DNA from: Gadus chalcogrammus
Lineage: Eukaryota; Chordata; Actinopteri; Gadiformes; Gadidae
NCBI RefSeq assembly: GCF_026213295.1
Contig: NC_079422.1
Coordinates: forward strand, 24,520,686-24,584,685
Direction: 5' to 3'
DNA length: 64,000 nt
This document shows, piece after piece, positions 24,001 through 33,585 of the stretch. Both the position numbers and the translations under genes were made by a program. Below the pieces are notes generated by a model. That model searched no databases. It had not been told where the DNA came from and was given only the letters and a program-made list of their open reading frames with translations. Each line of letters starts with the position of its first letter. The stretch's first letter is position 1.

Positions 24001-27000
24001 AGACAAGATGTAGGGGAGACGTCCAGCGAGTAAAGAGCAGTCATGGAGGGCAGGGAGCACACTTTAAGTTTGCACATCTACAACACAAACAAAAAAAAAA
24101 ATTAAAACACATCCCCAATTCATCTGCTGGGACTTAAAAGGCCCATGAATGAGAATTCGGCCTAGAAAGCTTCACAAAGGCCACCTGGCTGTTGTCCTCC
24201 TGTGTCAAGGTTATTATTTTCATGCTGCTTTTTTCTTGTCTGTAACATAAGAGGGTTCACACAAGATTGAAACAGTGCCTCTTGAGAGTCTTGACTTAGG
24301 CCAACAATACATTTAAAACTTTTACTTAAAAAACACCTATGGATACGTACGCCGTCAAGGGGGTGGAGTCACACCCGGTGGACAGTAGGAAATCTTGAAT
24401 GGGGTCATCCGGTGAGAACCAGATCATAACCAGGAAGTGGAGATCCCAAAGGCTGAGTACATCCTGATAACAACACCATCCAATCAGAGTCCAGGAGAGA
24501 GCCAACATGAGAAGACACTAAATAGATTACTCACCTCTGTGTCTTGAATATAGATCTGATTTTCCGCCACCACCATCTTCTTTATGCCTGCATTAAAAAG
24601 GGTAAACATGATTTCTCTATCGACTTTTAGACATTTTTTCCCCTTTACAAACCTGCATTTTAGAAAGATTGACTCATGGCAAAACACATTTTAGATAAAT
24701 CTATTTAATTACCAACACCATTGGATGAACTCAATATAGAAAGGTTCCAAGTACTCATTGGTACATCGATATACGTCCAGCGTATATACGACCAGAGACC
24801 GATACCTACAGAGGACCTTCTGTGTGTTAGCTACCTGGGATGATGCTGCAGTCCAGAGTTTGGCTGTGGCACATCGTAGAGTTATCCGGGCCCACCGTCC
24901 AGTGGGTCAAGACGTTGTCTGTATCCCCCTGTGAAACGTGTATTTAGATGTGAACCCTACCTTGATAAGAGGTTAAGCCCTCTGCATCGATACAGAGGTA
25001 TGCGGCAGCTATACCCATAAGAAAAACCAAAACTGGCTTTCAAAAAGTATCTTTCAACCATTATGCAAAGCAGAAAATCTGGATAGTAGGTCGGGTCGGA
25101 AAAAAATACACGGGGCATTCTGAAAAATTCTGGATTTTATGTTTGATTGTGAGAATCTACTGCCTACTTCCAAAGTAAATAATCTCCAAAAGTGTTACCA
25201 TTGGTTTATTGTACCAAAAGTGTTACTATTGGTTGATTGCCCATTCACAAATGGTGTTGCAATCCTAATTGTGTCTCTTTCAGAGGAAGTGGTTTGATGT
25301 TAAATGTAAAATTGTTGGGAGATTATTATTATTATTTATTTTTGAAAACATATATACTGTACATCATATTCATCACATAAGTAATGCTTGGCCCTTGATT
25401 ACTGATTACAGATGGAAAACACTTACCCCGACCAATAAGTGGATGTCACAGTTTAAAGTGAATAACAAAGCCGTACTACATCCCTCTTCATGGAACTCCT
25501 CGGTGGAGCAGAAGTCGATCTTGATACTTGACTGGACCTGAAAGTGTGTCACCTGGTTAGGGATATGTCCCCGTGGAAACAAATGTCTCTGGTCCAAAAG
25601 CGGCCAATGAATTCACATACCTCTTTCAAGATCACAAAGTCCTTTGTGTCAAGGGCTATGAGGGTGAAAACAAAGACATGACTCAGCACAGATGGATCAC
25701 AAATCATTTCAAACATTTTGTGAATGTTTCAATTCCTCACCTTTTTGGATTTTCTCTAAATGTAGATTTTTGATGTGGAAAAATCCATCCTTGATGAGGA
25801 GGAAAAGATGATATATCCCTGCAAACACACGTTTGGAAAAGACGATTTAAAGCAAATTTACGCTGTGATGCATGTCTAAAAATAAAAATGTCTTTCAGAG
25901 GGCTGTGTTCCTTTGATAACTGATAACCTAAAAAGGAACAGAATTGAATATCCTTTACAGTTACTTATATAATACACATGTGTCATATTGTTTTCTCCAT
26001 TTGGTTCTCGAGGGCAGAGCTCCTCTGGCTACAGGTGTCCAGACATCATACCTGAGGATTTCTTATCCTCCTCAATGATGAGGTGAAGGAATGTTTTCTG
26101 GAGTATGTTGGACGGGCTCTGCACCAAAGCCTAGGGGGGGCAGAATATAAGGAAATCAGCATTCAAACATCCAGGACCACTTGGCTCCCATCAGTGCGAG
26201 GATACATCTTCCAAATATATTCTAACACAATTTCTAATCTTAATGGAGAAAACCCTTGGGGGGAAAACGAATGGGGCAGCGGAAAAACTATTGCCCAGCG
26301 AGGAAGGGGGGGATGGAAATAACTTGGCCTCTCTATATACATGAGCTCCATTTGATACGAGACACTATATTCAAACACAATTGTAAGTCCACATATATAG
26401 GGCTCTCATACATACCCTGGTGAGAAGGATCCTCTTCTGAGGAACATAGATCAAATGGAGATTTCCCACTCTTTCGCAGACCACAAGGAACTGGCCCTCC
26501 AGACACACATCCACAGCATCCACCTCAGTTTCTGGAAAATACGTTAATTAATTAATCATTCATTCATTATTTCTTGATGGGTAAGAAAAATGTAAAATTG
26601 CATCAAAATAAACAAACAGCGATTGCATCTTTTACACCGCTGACTTAATACACTTTTGTGGTTGGACATTACCAAAGTCAAGATGAAGAAGGATGGTCTG
26701 GTAGGTCTGGTCAAACAGGATGACCGTCCTGTCAGCCACGACAACGCTCCAGTTTGACCCGCAGGAGGAGTAGAGATAAGGCTTATGCTGCTTCTACATG
26801 ACAGAAAACATATACCTTCAATAAGTTATTTTTGTATGTGTTCAGCGACTAATTTAAAACATTACATTTTACATTACATTTACATTTCGGGCATTTAGCA
26901 CACGCTTTTATCCAAAGCCACTTACAATACGTACATTTGTCAGAACAAGTAGGAAGAATATAACGCCGTCGGTACAGTTAGGATGTTCATAAAACAAAGT

Positions 27001-27308
27001 GCAACAACACGAACATGTAATCGAACCCGACTTTACTCATTGTTTACTCTTGAATTGGCATCACCTTCTTCGTACAGTAACGATATCACATGTCAACATA
27101 TCATACTGCAATAATAGGGCGTTAAGCAGCCACAGTGACAGCAGCATCGAGATGAGCGAGGGGACATTGTTATTACCGCATCAGCCGTTGATATCTTGAC
27201 CAATGTGTCCACTTGGTACAAGCCACTCCCGTTCTCTTCCTTTGACACATGGCCAAAACGGTAGTAGTTTGTGTCCTCGTTGGTCAGAAGTTCAACGTCG
27301 CTCCACAT
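81..27308 (-). CDS. kntc1: Kinetochore-associated protein 1 (Rod), 46 exons, 3' end missing
   Basis: Rod is the large subunit of the ROD-Zwilch-ZW10 complex, which recruits dynein/dynactin and Mad1-Mad2 to unattached kinetochores. The start at 27308 gives MWSDVELLTNED, close to human KNTC1. Coding exons, 5' to 3': 27308-27177, 26793-26673, 26531-26416, 26130-26052, 25818-25741, 25655-25621, 25537-25427, 24928-24835, 24587-24535, 24463-24351, 24239-24185, 24077-23979, 23740-23697, 22926-22864, 22768-22693, 22529-22404, 22024-21858, 21324-21213, 20560-20417, 20333-20277, 19952-19881, 19671-19552, 19065-18922, 18196-18101, 17649-17546, 17348-17246, 17125-16991, 16607-16488, 16223-16151, 15753-15686, 14149-13848, 12696-12524, 11332-11232, 9991-9847, 9620-9564, 9254-9091, 8663-8559, 8410-8282, 8041-7925, 7113-7004, 6520-6283, 5778-5689, 4919-4754, 3564-3506, 2208-1974, 154-81. 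All phases agree and total 1725 codons. The N-terminal half matches the beta-propeller (e.g. RCLTEALPEN in 22926-22864), the rest the helical Rod region. Oddities are a poly-Glu run near residue 1465 and a Gly-Pro run near residue 1656. The remaining C-terminus lies left of base 1. Confidence 0.95.
328..876. mobile_element. MITE-like element with GCCGCTTTTCCAC terminal inverted repeats
   Basis: The left end GCCGCTTTTCCACCGCACAT matches the inverted right end (CATGCAGTGGAAAAGCGGC). Next to each end are GAGTCGAGTCG / CGACTCGACAC subterminal repeats. No intact transposase is present. It lies in a KNTC1 intron. The family is uncertain (Harbinger- or hAT-like). Confidence 0.7.
1056..1988. repeat. 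37 bp minisatellite built on a KNTC1 exon-donor junction
   Basis: About 25 tandem copies of a 37 bp unit. On the gene strand each contains CAGGAGCTGCCCCCAG followed by GTCAGA. This equals the end of the KNTC1 exon 2208-1974 and its 5' splice site (donor at 1973). Copies nearest the exon are almost identical; those beyond about 1450 are diverged. Because 37 is not a multiple of 3 and the unit lacks stops, all three frames are open through much of the array. Confidence 0.95.
2469..3202. mobile_element. Non-autonomous hAT element, 8 bp duplication
   Basis: Terminal inverted repeats TAGGGGTGTGACGATA / TATCGTCACACCCCTA are flanked by perfect 8 bp direct repeats ATACTTAG (2461-2468 and 3203-3210), the hallmark of hAT insertion. 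The interior has no long transposase frame. Confidence 0.9.
3770..4040 (-). mobile_element. tRNA-derived SINE
   Basis: On the minus strand the head reads TGGCTCAGGAGGTGGAGCGG then GCTAGCTCGATCCCC (box A- and box B-like). It ends in AAGCGCTTTGAG and a CAGTCCA tail shared with copies at 16677, 19151 and 61170. Confidence 0.8.
4160..4793. repeat. 40 bp minisatellite built on a KNTC1 exon-donor junction
   Basis: About 16 copies of a 40 bp unit. On the gene strand the unit is about 34 bases of the end of exon 4919-4754 (ending CCCACTACTGGRAGATCATCG) plus GTGAGT, the first six intron bases. The copy closest to the exon overlaps the true exon end; the others fill the intron between exons 4919-4754 and 3564-3506. 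Confidence 0.95.
5307..5577. mobile_element. Inverted-repeat element with A/T-run ends
   Basis: The left end GGCCTAAAAAAA(n)GTTTGGT and right end ACCAAACTAATTTT(n)AGGCC are mutual inverted repeats. The interior is AT-rich. A MITE or folded repeat in a KNTC1 intron; family unknown. Confidence 0.5.
5990..6250 (-). mobile_element. Degenerate SINE-like repeat, two partial copies
   Basis: Two diverged copies of a segment with ATTAAGGAGCAGGTAGGG and CTTGCTCAAG lie side by side. The right one ends in a box B-like GGGTTCCGAGATCAAACCC on the minus strand. Confidence 0.45.
6711..6850. mobile_element. Dispersed repeat shared with 36767-36960
   Basis: Contains ATTTATGACACCCC followed by a CCCCCAGGGGG-like block. 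A matching diverged copy occurs at 36767-36960 in ZCCHC8. Family not recognised. Confidence 0.45.
9268..9530. repeat. 32 bp tandem repeat in a KNTC1 intron
   Basis: About eight imperfect copies of a unit like AGCTTTAGTACATCACATGG-ACTGTCTTCCCC fill the intron between KNTC1 exons 9620-9564 and 9254-9091. They begin 13 bp from the acceptor of the latter. Unlike the 37, 40 and 46 bp arrays, the unit has no exon sequence. Confidence 0.85.
10084..10400. mobile_element. Small hAT-like MITE
   Basis: Ends TAGGGCTGGGCGATTA and TAATCAAACAGCCCTA are imperfect inverted repeats. Flanks GGTTAGTG (10076-10083) and GGCTATTG (10401-10408) match at 6 of 8, a decayed 8 bp duplication. Confidence 0.8.
10425..11109. 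mobile_element. Non-autonomous hAT element, CAGGGGTGTCAAAC ends
   Basis: Ends CAGGGGTGTCAAAC / GTTTGACACCCCTG are flanked by perfect 8 bp repeats ATGTAGTG (10417-10424, 11110-11117). The right part is GC-rich with a nested GGGCCGGATTAAACCCG / CGGCCCGCGGGCC palindrome. No transposase ORF. Confidence 0.9.
11405..12512. repeat. 1.1 kb GAGT/TACGAG simple-sequence array
   Basis: A long compound array of GAGT tetramers mixed with TAGTACGAG and TATGAG variants, closing with GAGC and GT runs. It occupies most of the KNTC1 intron between exons 12696-12524 and 11332-11232 and starts about 10 bp downstream of the donor at 12523. Confidence 0.95.
12753..13102. mobile_element. Harbinger-like MITE with TCA duplication
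   Basis: Inverted ends AGCTGTGTTCGAAATCGTTC / GATTTCGAACACAGCT are flanked by TCA on both sides (12750-12752, 13103-13105), fitting the 3 bp TNA duplications of PIF/Harbinger elements. The interior has CTATATAGTGAA repeats. Confidence 0.75.
13110..13285 (+). mobile_element. 3' tail of a dispersed SINE/LINE family
   Basis: Carries TGGTTCTATGAACATCCTTA, GACAAATGTACTTATTGTAAG and a terminal CTAAATGTAAATGTAAA. Similar sequences occur at 26860-27005, 29555-29690 (both inverted) and 53925-54165. Confidence 0.6.
13294..13720. mobile_element. Non-autonomous hAT element, perfect 8 bp duplication
   Basis: Ends TAGTGCTGTCAG / GAAAGCACTA are flanked by GTAAATAC on both sides (13286-13293, 13721-13728). 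Subterminal TTAACGCG / GCGATTAA repeats are dense. It landed in the tail of the repeat at 13110-13285. Confidence 0.9.
14155..15440. repeat. 54 bp minisatellite upstream of a KNTC1 acceptor, split by a transposon
   Basis: About a dozen copies of a 54 bp unit (GGGATTATGATTCATTGCAG, GGACAGATTAAGAAGATTGG and similar) lie in the intron before exon 14149-13848. The first partial copy touches the acceptor. On the gene strand each unit has CTGTCCCTCAG, a plausible 3' splice site. A Harbinger-like element (14247-14888) sits inside. As 54 is divisible by 3, it yields a spurious 18-residue-repeat ORF on the plus strand. Confidence 0.9.
14247..14888. mobile_element. Harbinger-related element with TA duplication
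   Basis: Inverted ends CCGTATTTTCCGGACTATA / TATAGTCCGGAAAATACGG are flanked by TA. A plus-strand remnant near 14600-14730 reads SPAKSCAVICVTAMLHNIAA and an acidic tail, like the C-terminal end of HARBI1-type transposases. The rest of the transposase is missing. The surrounding 54 bp array gives the empty site. Confidence 0.8.
16677..16937 (+). mobile_element. tRNA-derived SINE
   Basis: A head with CACAGGAGGTAGAGCGGGT and GGTTGCTAGTTCGATCCCC is followed by a body with GTGTCCCTGAGCAAGACACC and the tail GCGCTATATAAATGCAGTCC. It lies between KNTC1 exons 17125-16991 and 16607-16488. Confidence 0.85.
18234..18488. mobile_element. Decayed hAT-like MITE
   Basis: Ends TAGAGCCGGGCGACTTAT and TGGCCCAGCCCTA are partial inverted repeats. 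Flanks CATCACAG (18226-18233) and CATCACAT (18489-18496) match at 7 of 8. Confidence 0.75.
18790..18880. repeat. Short GGCCCTCTGAGT tandem repeat
   Basis: Several 12-15 bp units (GGCCCTCTGAGT, GGCCCTCTGGGA) lie in the intron about 40 bp downstream of the donor of KNTC1 exon 19065-18922. Confidence 0.7.
19151..19395 (+). mobile_element. tRNA-derived SINE
   Basis: Same family as the copy at 16677: GGCCCAGGAGGTAGAGC, GGTTGCCGGTTCGATCCCC, GTGTCCCTGAGCAAGACACC and tail GCTGTATAAAATGCAGTCC. Confidence 0.85.
20870..21114. mobile_element. Harbinger-like MITE, copy A
   Basis: Body (GTCGTGGACC, GGTTCTGCGTCGGGTTTTAG, GGTCCGTAAACCCCCTTGCG) is similar to copy B at 40635. The right end CGTGGAATAATAATCAGCCC is the inverse of copy B's left end; its own left end is decayed. 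Confidence 0.75.
22969..23212. repeat. 126 bp tandem duplication including a transposon end
   Basis: The stretch from GCAGAGATACATTTTAATAA to GATTCATCAATGC occurs twice in tandem with a few differences. It covers host intron sequence plus the left end of a hAT-like element (TAGGGCTGGGTAAAAATATC). Confidence 0.85.
23050..23614. mobile_element. hAT-like element with duplicated left end
   Basis: Left end TAGGGCTGGGTA and right end AATACCCAGCCCTA are inverted. ATAAATAT flanks both sides (23042-23049, 23615-23622). A later tandem duplication repeated the left end at about 23176. Confidence 0.8.
26860..27005 (-). mobile_element. Dispersed SINE/LINE tail, inverted
   Basis: Minus-strand copy of the family at 13110-13285, ending in TTACATTTACATTTCGGGCA on the plus strand. 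It lies in KNTC1 intron 1. Confidence 0.6.
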
Positions 27309-27744
27309 TGTCTCTCCCACCCACTAGATGAAACAAAACATGTAACGGGACATATCACCAACAACATGGTGGAAAGCCCCTTCGCTTGGAGGAGCAAGAT
27401 TAGGAGCATTTATATACATCAATACGTGCCAGCATTAACAGCAAGTCACTAGCAATACTAAGAAAAGGGATAAATTATTTATAATGTTCAATCAGCGTTA
27501 TTATGCGTATCTCTGGTGAAAACTGAACTGTCAATCAGATGTCTGACGTTAATCATGAACACAAAATATCAACATGACATATTCCTATCGCATAACTTAC
27601 AACGCCGTCTTGAACTTGAGGTTTATTCGGATTTCTTTATAGAGCGGAAAAGCATTTCGATTTAATAGTTTACAATGTCGGCGACGAGTAACACACACTA
27701 TTAACTTTATTCCTTTTCGGGCATCAAACAGTTCAGCCTCTGTT

Positions 27745-27845
27745 GGAATTTGGCGGGTAGGTTTGGTTCAAACCGGAAGTTCAACCCATGGTCATGCGCA
27801 TCGAGGTGGATTTATAGACGACGCCTCAAGGGTTGCCAGATTGGA
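27745..27845 (-). promoter_or_regulatory. kntc1: KNTC1 promoter motifs (CDE/E2F-like, CHR-like, ETS)
   Basis: About 440-540 bp upstream of the start codon lie TTTGGCGGG (27749-27757), TTCAAA (27767-27772; TTTGAA, the CHR core, on the gene's strand) and CCGGAAGT (27773-27780, an ETS site), followed by GTTGCCAGATTGG (27832-27844). CDE/CHR-type sites under DREAM/MuvB control are typical of mitotic genes. The spacing here is not canonical, so function is inferred. Confidence 0.4.
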
Positions 27846-28033
27846 TCTGTTCGTTCCAGGGGTTAGTTGGGTGAATGGGATTTATTCCAAAGTCAGGACG
27901 TTATCAAAGCGTGTCCACTGTCCATTCATGTGTTAGTCATGTTGTTAGTTACCGTATGTTGTTACCTCTACTTTTAGAAATGGGTGTCAATGGTTTAGCC
28001 TTTTTACACGATACACGTAATTACTAAATTATT

Positions 28034-28470
28034 AAGGCAAGGCAAGGCAACTTTATTTATATAGCACTTTTCCTACACAAGGCAGACTCAAAGTGCTTCA
28101 CATATAAACATTGTCATACAATAAAATAATAGATAAGTAAAAGAAAACATATGCAAATAAATGGGTAAAATATAAAGTTAAAAATGCATTTTTGTATTAA
28201 AATAGAAAATAAAGGCAAAGTTAAAAAAGCTTTTTAGAAAGTGCAATGTATTTAAGATTTAGCAGAAAGCTAAAGTCTTGTTTTAAAGATGCTCCGAGTT
28301 GGGGCAAGTCTTAAATCCTCTGGGAGTTTATTCCAGCTATTTGTTGCATAGTAACTAAATCCTGCTTTCCCATGTTTCGTGTTTACTCTGGGGATAATTA
28401 ACAGATTGGTCTCAGAGGATCTTAGTGGTCTAGAAGGCTTATGTAGTGGAAGCATATCAGTTATTAAGGA
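28034..28470 (-). mobile_element. 3' fragment of a LINE retrotransposon
   Basis: On the minus strand a 61-codon frame (28455-28270) encodes LIIPRVNTKHGKAGFSYYAT then NSWNKLPEDLRLAP, the typical last segment of fish LINE ORF2 proteins. The plus-strand left end GGCAAGGCAACTTTATTTAT is a common fish repeat tail. It lies between the KNTC1 and RSRC2 promoters. Confidence 0.75.
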
Positions 28471-28699
28471 TGATTTGAAAAATAGATGAAACCCGATACT
28501 AACTTTAAACGCATTTTTACAATTTAACTGAGATATTATTTTTGTATGATTTGTTCTAAAAATGTATTTCGGGCATATTAGTTATTATTATTTATTATTA
28601 GTTACATTATGTATCCTGGGGTTTGTGTGTTGATGTCTGCATCAAATCTGGCAACCAGGACCAGATCAGCTGAGTTCCTGAATCAGTCGCCCCAGCTAG

Positions 28700-28775
28700 C
28701 TGCCGCTGCTCCAACTGATCTCTCGTTGGCCCGGGCGTACATATTTTCATTGCAAGCATCGAGTTTCTTCAGTAG
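28700..28775 (+). other. rsrc2: Probable RSRC2 non-coding first exon
   Basis: A clear donor (AGTAG|GTAAGC) ends an apparent exon at 28775, about 590 bp before the acceptor of the first coding exon (29365/29366). No open frame joins in phase, so it would be 5' UTR. The left boundary (transcription start) cannot be fixed from sequence. Confidence 0.5.
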
Positions 28776-29427
28776 GTAAGCTGTTCACTGGATACATCGA
28801 CGTAAACATCAACGAAACACCAAACGAACAGCGACGATCAAGCTTAAAATGATGCGACTTTTTCTTAAAGATGGCGTCTAACTGGATGTAGGGACGGCTA
28901 GCCTCCAAGCTAGCTAAACCAGGCTATACTCTCTTTAAAATTGCATGTATTTTGAAATGATCGATTAGACAAATAAAATATGAGTCGCAGAATGATATGC
29001 AAAAGCATTGGATTGTATGACGGACTCACTAAAACGGTGCATGGAAAGTTTTTTGAACCAAAATAGATTTGCGCATTACAACTCACTCCACATCGGGTCG
29101 ACTTGAATCGATTAAACGGTATGTTGATCTGGATTAAAGCATAATGAGTCGAGTCAGGGTCGATGGGAAGACACTAACCATTTGGTTACATTATGAGTAC
29201 TTCATCTGTGAGGTCATTGGCTTCTAAGATAACGGTATACCCGACTGATACAGACGATGTATACGGTGGGATTAAGGGGCTGTAGGCCACAGACCAGAGC
29301 TTGATGCTCAGTGGAGGAACTTCCTCGCTCACGATGGACCATGCTGATCTGACTGTGTGTTTCAGGTGAGCGTCTCGGTGCACGGCCAGAGCAGAAGCCG
29401 TCTGCTGTCCGCTCCAACCCTCTCAGC

Positions 29428-32400
29428 ATGGAGTCGTCCAAGTCTCCGCGGAGCTCCAAGCATCACCACTCTCGGTCCAGATCGCGATCCAAGGACCGAA
29501 AACGTCAGTATACTAGACCTCACTGTCTTTTTTTGTGTATTATTTATTATAAGTTGCATTTACATTTAGGGCATCTAGAAGATTCTTAGCAAAAGTGACT
29601 CATAAGTACATACGTCAGAAGAAAGAAACAACAATATATCAGGATGTTCATAGAAACAAGTGCCAAGCACTTGCTCCAAACTATAGCTACTGTTTAAGTT
29701 GGTACTACTATCCAATGTGACTTTTTTATGATCATGTACTTTAATAATAATAGTGTATTCACGTTAGAGAGTTTTGGGGGCCTTCCCCAGCTAGTGAGAC
29801 AAGATACTTGATCTTAACTATGCATACTATGATATTGTAGATGCACTATTACCTACCCGGTTTTAATTTAAAATATGAATGTTTTCAGGTGACCGAAAGC
29901 ACAGACGAAGTCGCAGCAGGAGCAAAGAGGTAATTCTTCATTTGATTTGTTCATTCTAGAGAACATTAGAAGTAGTTTCATTCTTTTTATATTTGTGCTT
30001 CCGGTAAGTATGGATATTTTGTTCAGCCGAGTGTTATCCAGGTCAAACATAAGTTATGGTTTCTTAAGGGAAATGTGCCTCCTGACAGTTGAAGAAGCCT
30101 TATTTTTGTTACACCTTTATTGAGATCTCCGGAAGCTTCCATTTCTGTGGAACATTTTGGATATGTCAATCATTGTAGACACATTGTATGGTGAAGAGCA
30201 GATTACTTCTGTAAAGACTCCTTTGTGTAGATCGTATGATAACATTTCTACAATAAATCGTACTCAGCGTGCTAATGCACGAAGAGATTCTGAACAGAAG
30301 ACCCTCCTGACATAGCAAAATTATATGTCTTCTTCGGGGACAGGTAATTATCTGCCATTCAAACTCCTATTTGCCTTACAGAATTAAGTCAGACATGGCA
30401 TTAACCCTTGCATCTTTTTCACCTAGTGATGGGCGTAATTCATCAATTATATATTTTTTTCGTTTTCAATTGATAACATTTAATTTCCACAACAGGAATA
30501 GAATGGATTTATTTTGCTCGTTTCCTTTATTTGGTTTTGGATAAAGTAACAGATGTTGTTGACCTTTTTAATGCCATGGTATATATGAATAATTAATCAA
30601 ATCATCACATGGATCTTTCTATCCGTACAAAAACATAGCGAGCCGCTGTGCCTAGAGTAAACATCATCCTTTCAAAGGAGGCCATGAGCCTAAATAATTA
30701 AAATAGGCCACAGTGTGGTATCATCAGTTAGTCGGATTTATGTTATAATTTCTCTCTTATAATAAATGGTACATTAATTTAAAGGAAAAGTTAGATGTCT
30801 TTATTTTTGTGTTTAAAATGAACGATTTATTTTGTCTTTAAAATGTGATCAACCGATTAATTAAAATGCCCATCCCTATTCGAATCCTGCACTGTATTAA
30901 ATCCAAAAGATTTAGGTTTATTTAGGTCCTTTGTAATATAGGTAAACTAGTACAGTCAGTGATTTGCCCAAAATATTATGTATATATTAACATTATAAAA
31001 TGCTCCACTCAAGCTGTTATCAAATCGATAAATACAAATGGATTAAAATGGCTTTCGTGAGTCTTGCTAAAGCTCAGAAATAATACGACATAGTACATAT
31101 GGCTGTACCATAAAAGGCTACTAGTCTAATTATTGTTCAGAGAGCCTTGAGTAGACTCCTCTGCAAAATTCATTATAATACTGCATAGAATATGATAAAG
31201 GCCTGAGATACAGGAATCAATTTCCATATTAATTATGAGAAGGAGAAAAGTGTTATTACAAGTAAACTAAAGGCACACGCTCATACGAGTGTACCGTTGC
31301 TCCATCACGTGAAGGGAATATGTGTTCAGTATCGGGGTCAACTTGGAAAATGCAGGCGGGTACAGCCCTACATACAGACAGAGCATTCAGATTAGGTCTG
31401 TGCGGGGACCGGGGAAAAAAATAGATTAATTCAGCAAATCAGTGTTTCATAGGACAGGGCGTTGCTTCTTCAAGTCAACATATGATGCGTATCCTATGCC
31501 CTAAGCCATGGTACTAACTCTCTTTGTTGCACTATTTTCCTGAAAGAGACAACTTCTTCTTAATACAGGCACGCAAGAGAGACTGTGAGAAGCCGACCAA
31601 GTCTCACAAGAAGCAGCAGGACGAGCAGGAGCAGAGCGAGCGGGGGAAGGACCGGCTCTCCGCCGAGAATGGCGAGGAGCGACACCGCCGCAAGGGAGAC
31701 AGGAAGCCGTCCAGGGGGCGGAGCCACTCCAGGGGGAGGAGCCACTCCAGAGGGCGGAGCCACTCTAGGTCACACTCACGGGAAAGGTGAGTTGGGAAGG
31801 AGCCTTTTCTTGTTAGAATATTGTGATCGTTATTGCGATTTTGAGACCCGATATTTGTTGATTTTAGTTTTGATAAGGTGTCGCGAAGCTCGCCGATGGA
31901 ACTGGGCCTTTTGTCTGATCGGCATTGTTAGGGCAAGAGCGCCTGCCGACTCTTATTTGGAGCCACTATACAGAGCGCAAAGTCACTGTTTCGCTTCGTC
32001 GTGGAGTTGAAATGCGAGGTTTTTTTTTCCTGCTTCCAGGCGGCACCGCAGCAAAAGTCGAGACAAGAAGAAGTCTCGCTCACGGAGTCGAGACAGGAAG
32101 CGAAAGGCCAGGTCGGGGTCCCGGTCGAAGCACCGCCACCGGAGCCGGAGCCGCAGCAAGAGCAGGTGGGCCACCAATGTCTTCAGAAGTGAGTGAGTGT
32201 GTGTGTGTTGAAGGGTTTTATGTCGACGTTTTACTGATGGTCTTCGTCTCACTTCCCCTCCAGGGAGCGGAAGAAGAAGAGCGAGAAAGTGCGCAGAAAG
32301 AGCCGGAGCAGGTCTGTAAGTCCGCCTGCCTTCCGGGGCAGAAACACAGCCATGGACGCCCAGGAAGCCTTGGCCAGAAGGTACAACAACAACTTGGAGG

Positions 32401-33585
32401 AATTGTGAGACTGAAGCCTAAACTCTTTTATTCCTTTTTCTACACGATTCATTGAGTGCCAATGCCGAGCGCATGGGCGGTTGAGCTGAAGCCTTCTCCC
32501 CCGTTTGCTTCCAGACTGGAACGGGCCAAGAAGTTACAGGAACAAAAGGAAAAAGAGATTCTGGAGAAACAACAGCAGCAGCAGCAGGAAGTGCCGAAAG
32601 GTGAGGACCCATTGTTCAACATGACCTGTGACAAGACATTGCCTGTATCAGAAATGTTGTTTACGTCAATGCACTTTTCTTAACCACTATTAAAGTAACT
32701 CCAAAGGTCAGTAGCAAGCAGGTTAACTGTCCAGGACTAGACTCCAGCCGGCATGCCTCTAAGCGGTTGGTTTCGGCCTCTCTTCCTTCACAGCGCCCAC
32801 ACCGTTGCTATGCAAGGCCGTAACGGCAGCGGCGCCCATGGCAACCCACACAGTGCTCAACGTAGCGGCCCTTCTGGCCTCTGGCACCCAGGTCACACCC
32901 CAGATAGCAATGGCGGCCCAGATGGCCGCCCTCCAGGCCAGAACACTGGCGGAGACGGGCATCGCCGTGCCCAGCTACTACAACCCCTCCGCCGTGAACC
33001 CCATGAAGTTTGCCGAGCAAGAGAAGAAGCGGAAAAAACTGTGGCAAGGAAAGAAGGAAGGGGTATGTTGAATTTTTTTCCATTTACTTTGCCCAGGTGC
33101 ATGCTGTATTGGTACTGATGGATCTTTACAAAGGGTGTTGGTGCATCCTAACGCCATTGGAAAGTGTGAAGCATGATTTCTGTTTTGTTTTCTGTTTATA
33201 GGACAAATCCCAGACCGCTGAGTTGTGGGAGAAGCTCAACTTTGGCAACAAGGACCAAAACGTCAAATTTCGGAAGTTGATGGGCATCAAAGTATGTATT
33301 CCTGAGATGTATTGCAGTTTCCCTTTTTTTTTTTTTCGTTTTACTCTACATCCTTCTTAGGTACGCTTTAACGTTTGGTTTGCATCGCATGTGTTCCATT
33401 AGGACGAGGAAGAAGGCGAAACCTCCAAACCACTCAACGCAGAGGGTCTAAAGACGCTTCAGCAGCAAGAAGAGATGTTTAGAAACCTGGACGTTCAGTA
33501 CGAAATGGCTCGCTCACAGACCCACACCCAGCGGGGCATGGGCCTGGGATTCACCACCTCCTTCCGTGGAATGGACACCATTTAG
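29428..33585 (+). CDS. rsrc2: Arginine/serine-rich coiled-coil protein 2
   Basis: RSRC2 is a nuclear RS-rich protein associated with pre-mRNA processing; its exact role is poorly defined. Coding exons: 29428-29503, 29889-29929, 31569-31786, 32040-32165, 32264-32380, 32515-32600, 32794-33062, 33202-33291, 33403-33585. Phases agree and give 401 residues (human about 434). The first half is an RS/RK domain with SRSRSRSKD-type runs and a repeated RGRSHS motif around 31705-31770. The second half matches the conserved vertebrate C-terminus: FRGRNTAMDAQEALARR, LNVAALLASGTQVTPQIAMA, YYNP.AVNPMKFAEQEKKRK, WEKLNFGNKDQNVKFRKLMG and the terminal RSQTHTQRGMGLGFT. The ATG at 29428 is the first in frame. 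The exon is open upstream to its acceptor at 29365, so a longer N-terminus from an unseen exon is possible. The untranslated first exon is probably that ending at 28775. Confidence 0.93.
29555..29690 (-). mobile_element. Dispersed SINE/LINE tail, inverted
   Basis: Minus-strand copy of the family at 13110 (GCATTTACATTTAGGGCATC ... ATCAGGATGTTCATAGAA) in RSRC2 intron 2. Confidence 0.55.
29930..31568 (+). other. RSRC2 intron, no feature recognised
   Basis: An AT-rich 1.6 kb intron between the RS-domain exons. I see no exon, clear repeat family or conserved RNA in it. Confidence 0.5.
31700..31772 (+). repeat. rsrc2: In-frame RGRSHS repeat in RSRC2
   Basis: Three near-identical 18 bp units (GGGGCGGAGCCACTCCAG type) in exon 31569-31786 encode consecutive SRGRSHS motifs, an ordinary kind of length variation in RS domains. 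Confidence 0.8.

Noticed and set aside
28863..28885. ATG GCG TCT AAC TGG as the RSRC2 start
   Set aside because: Splicing at the following GTAGGG would put a stop codon at the start of the next exon; phases do not fit.
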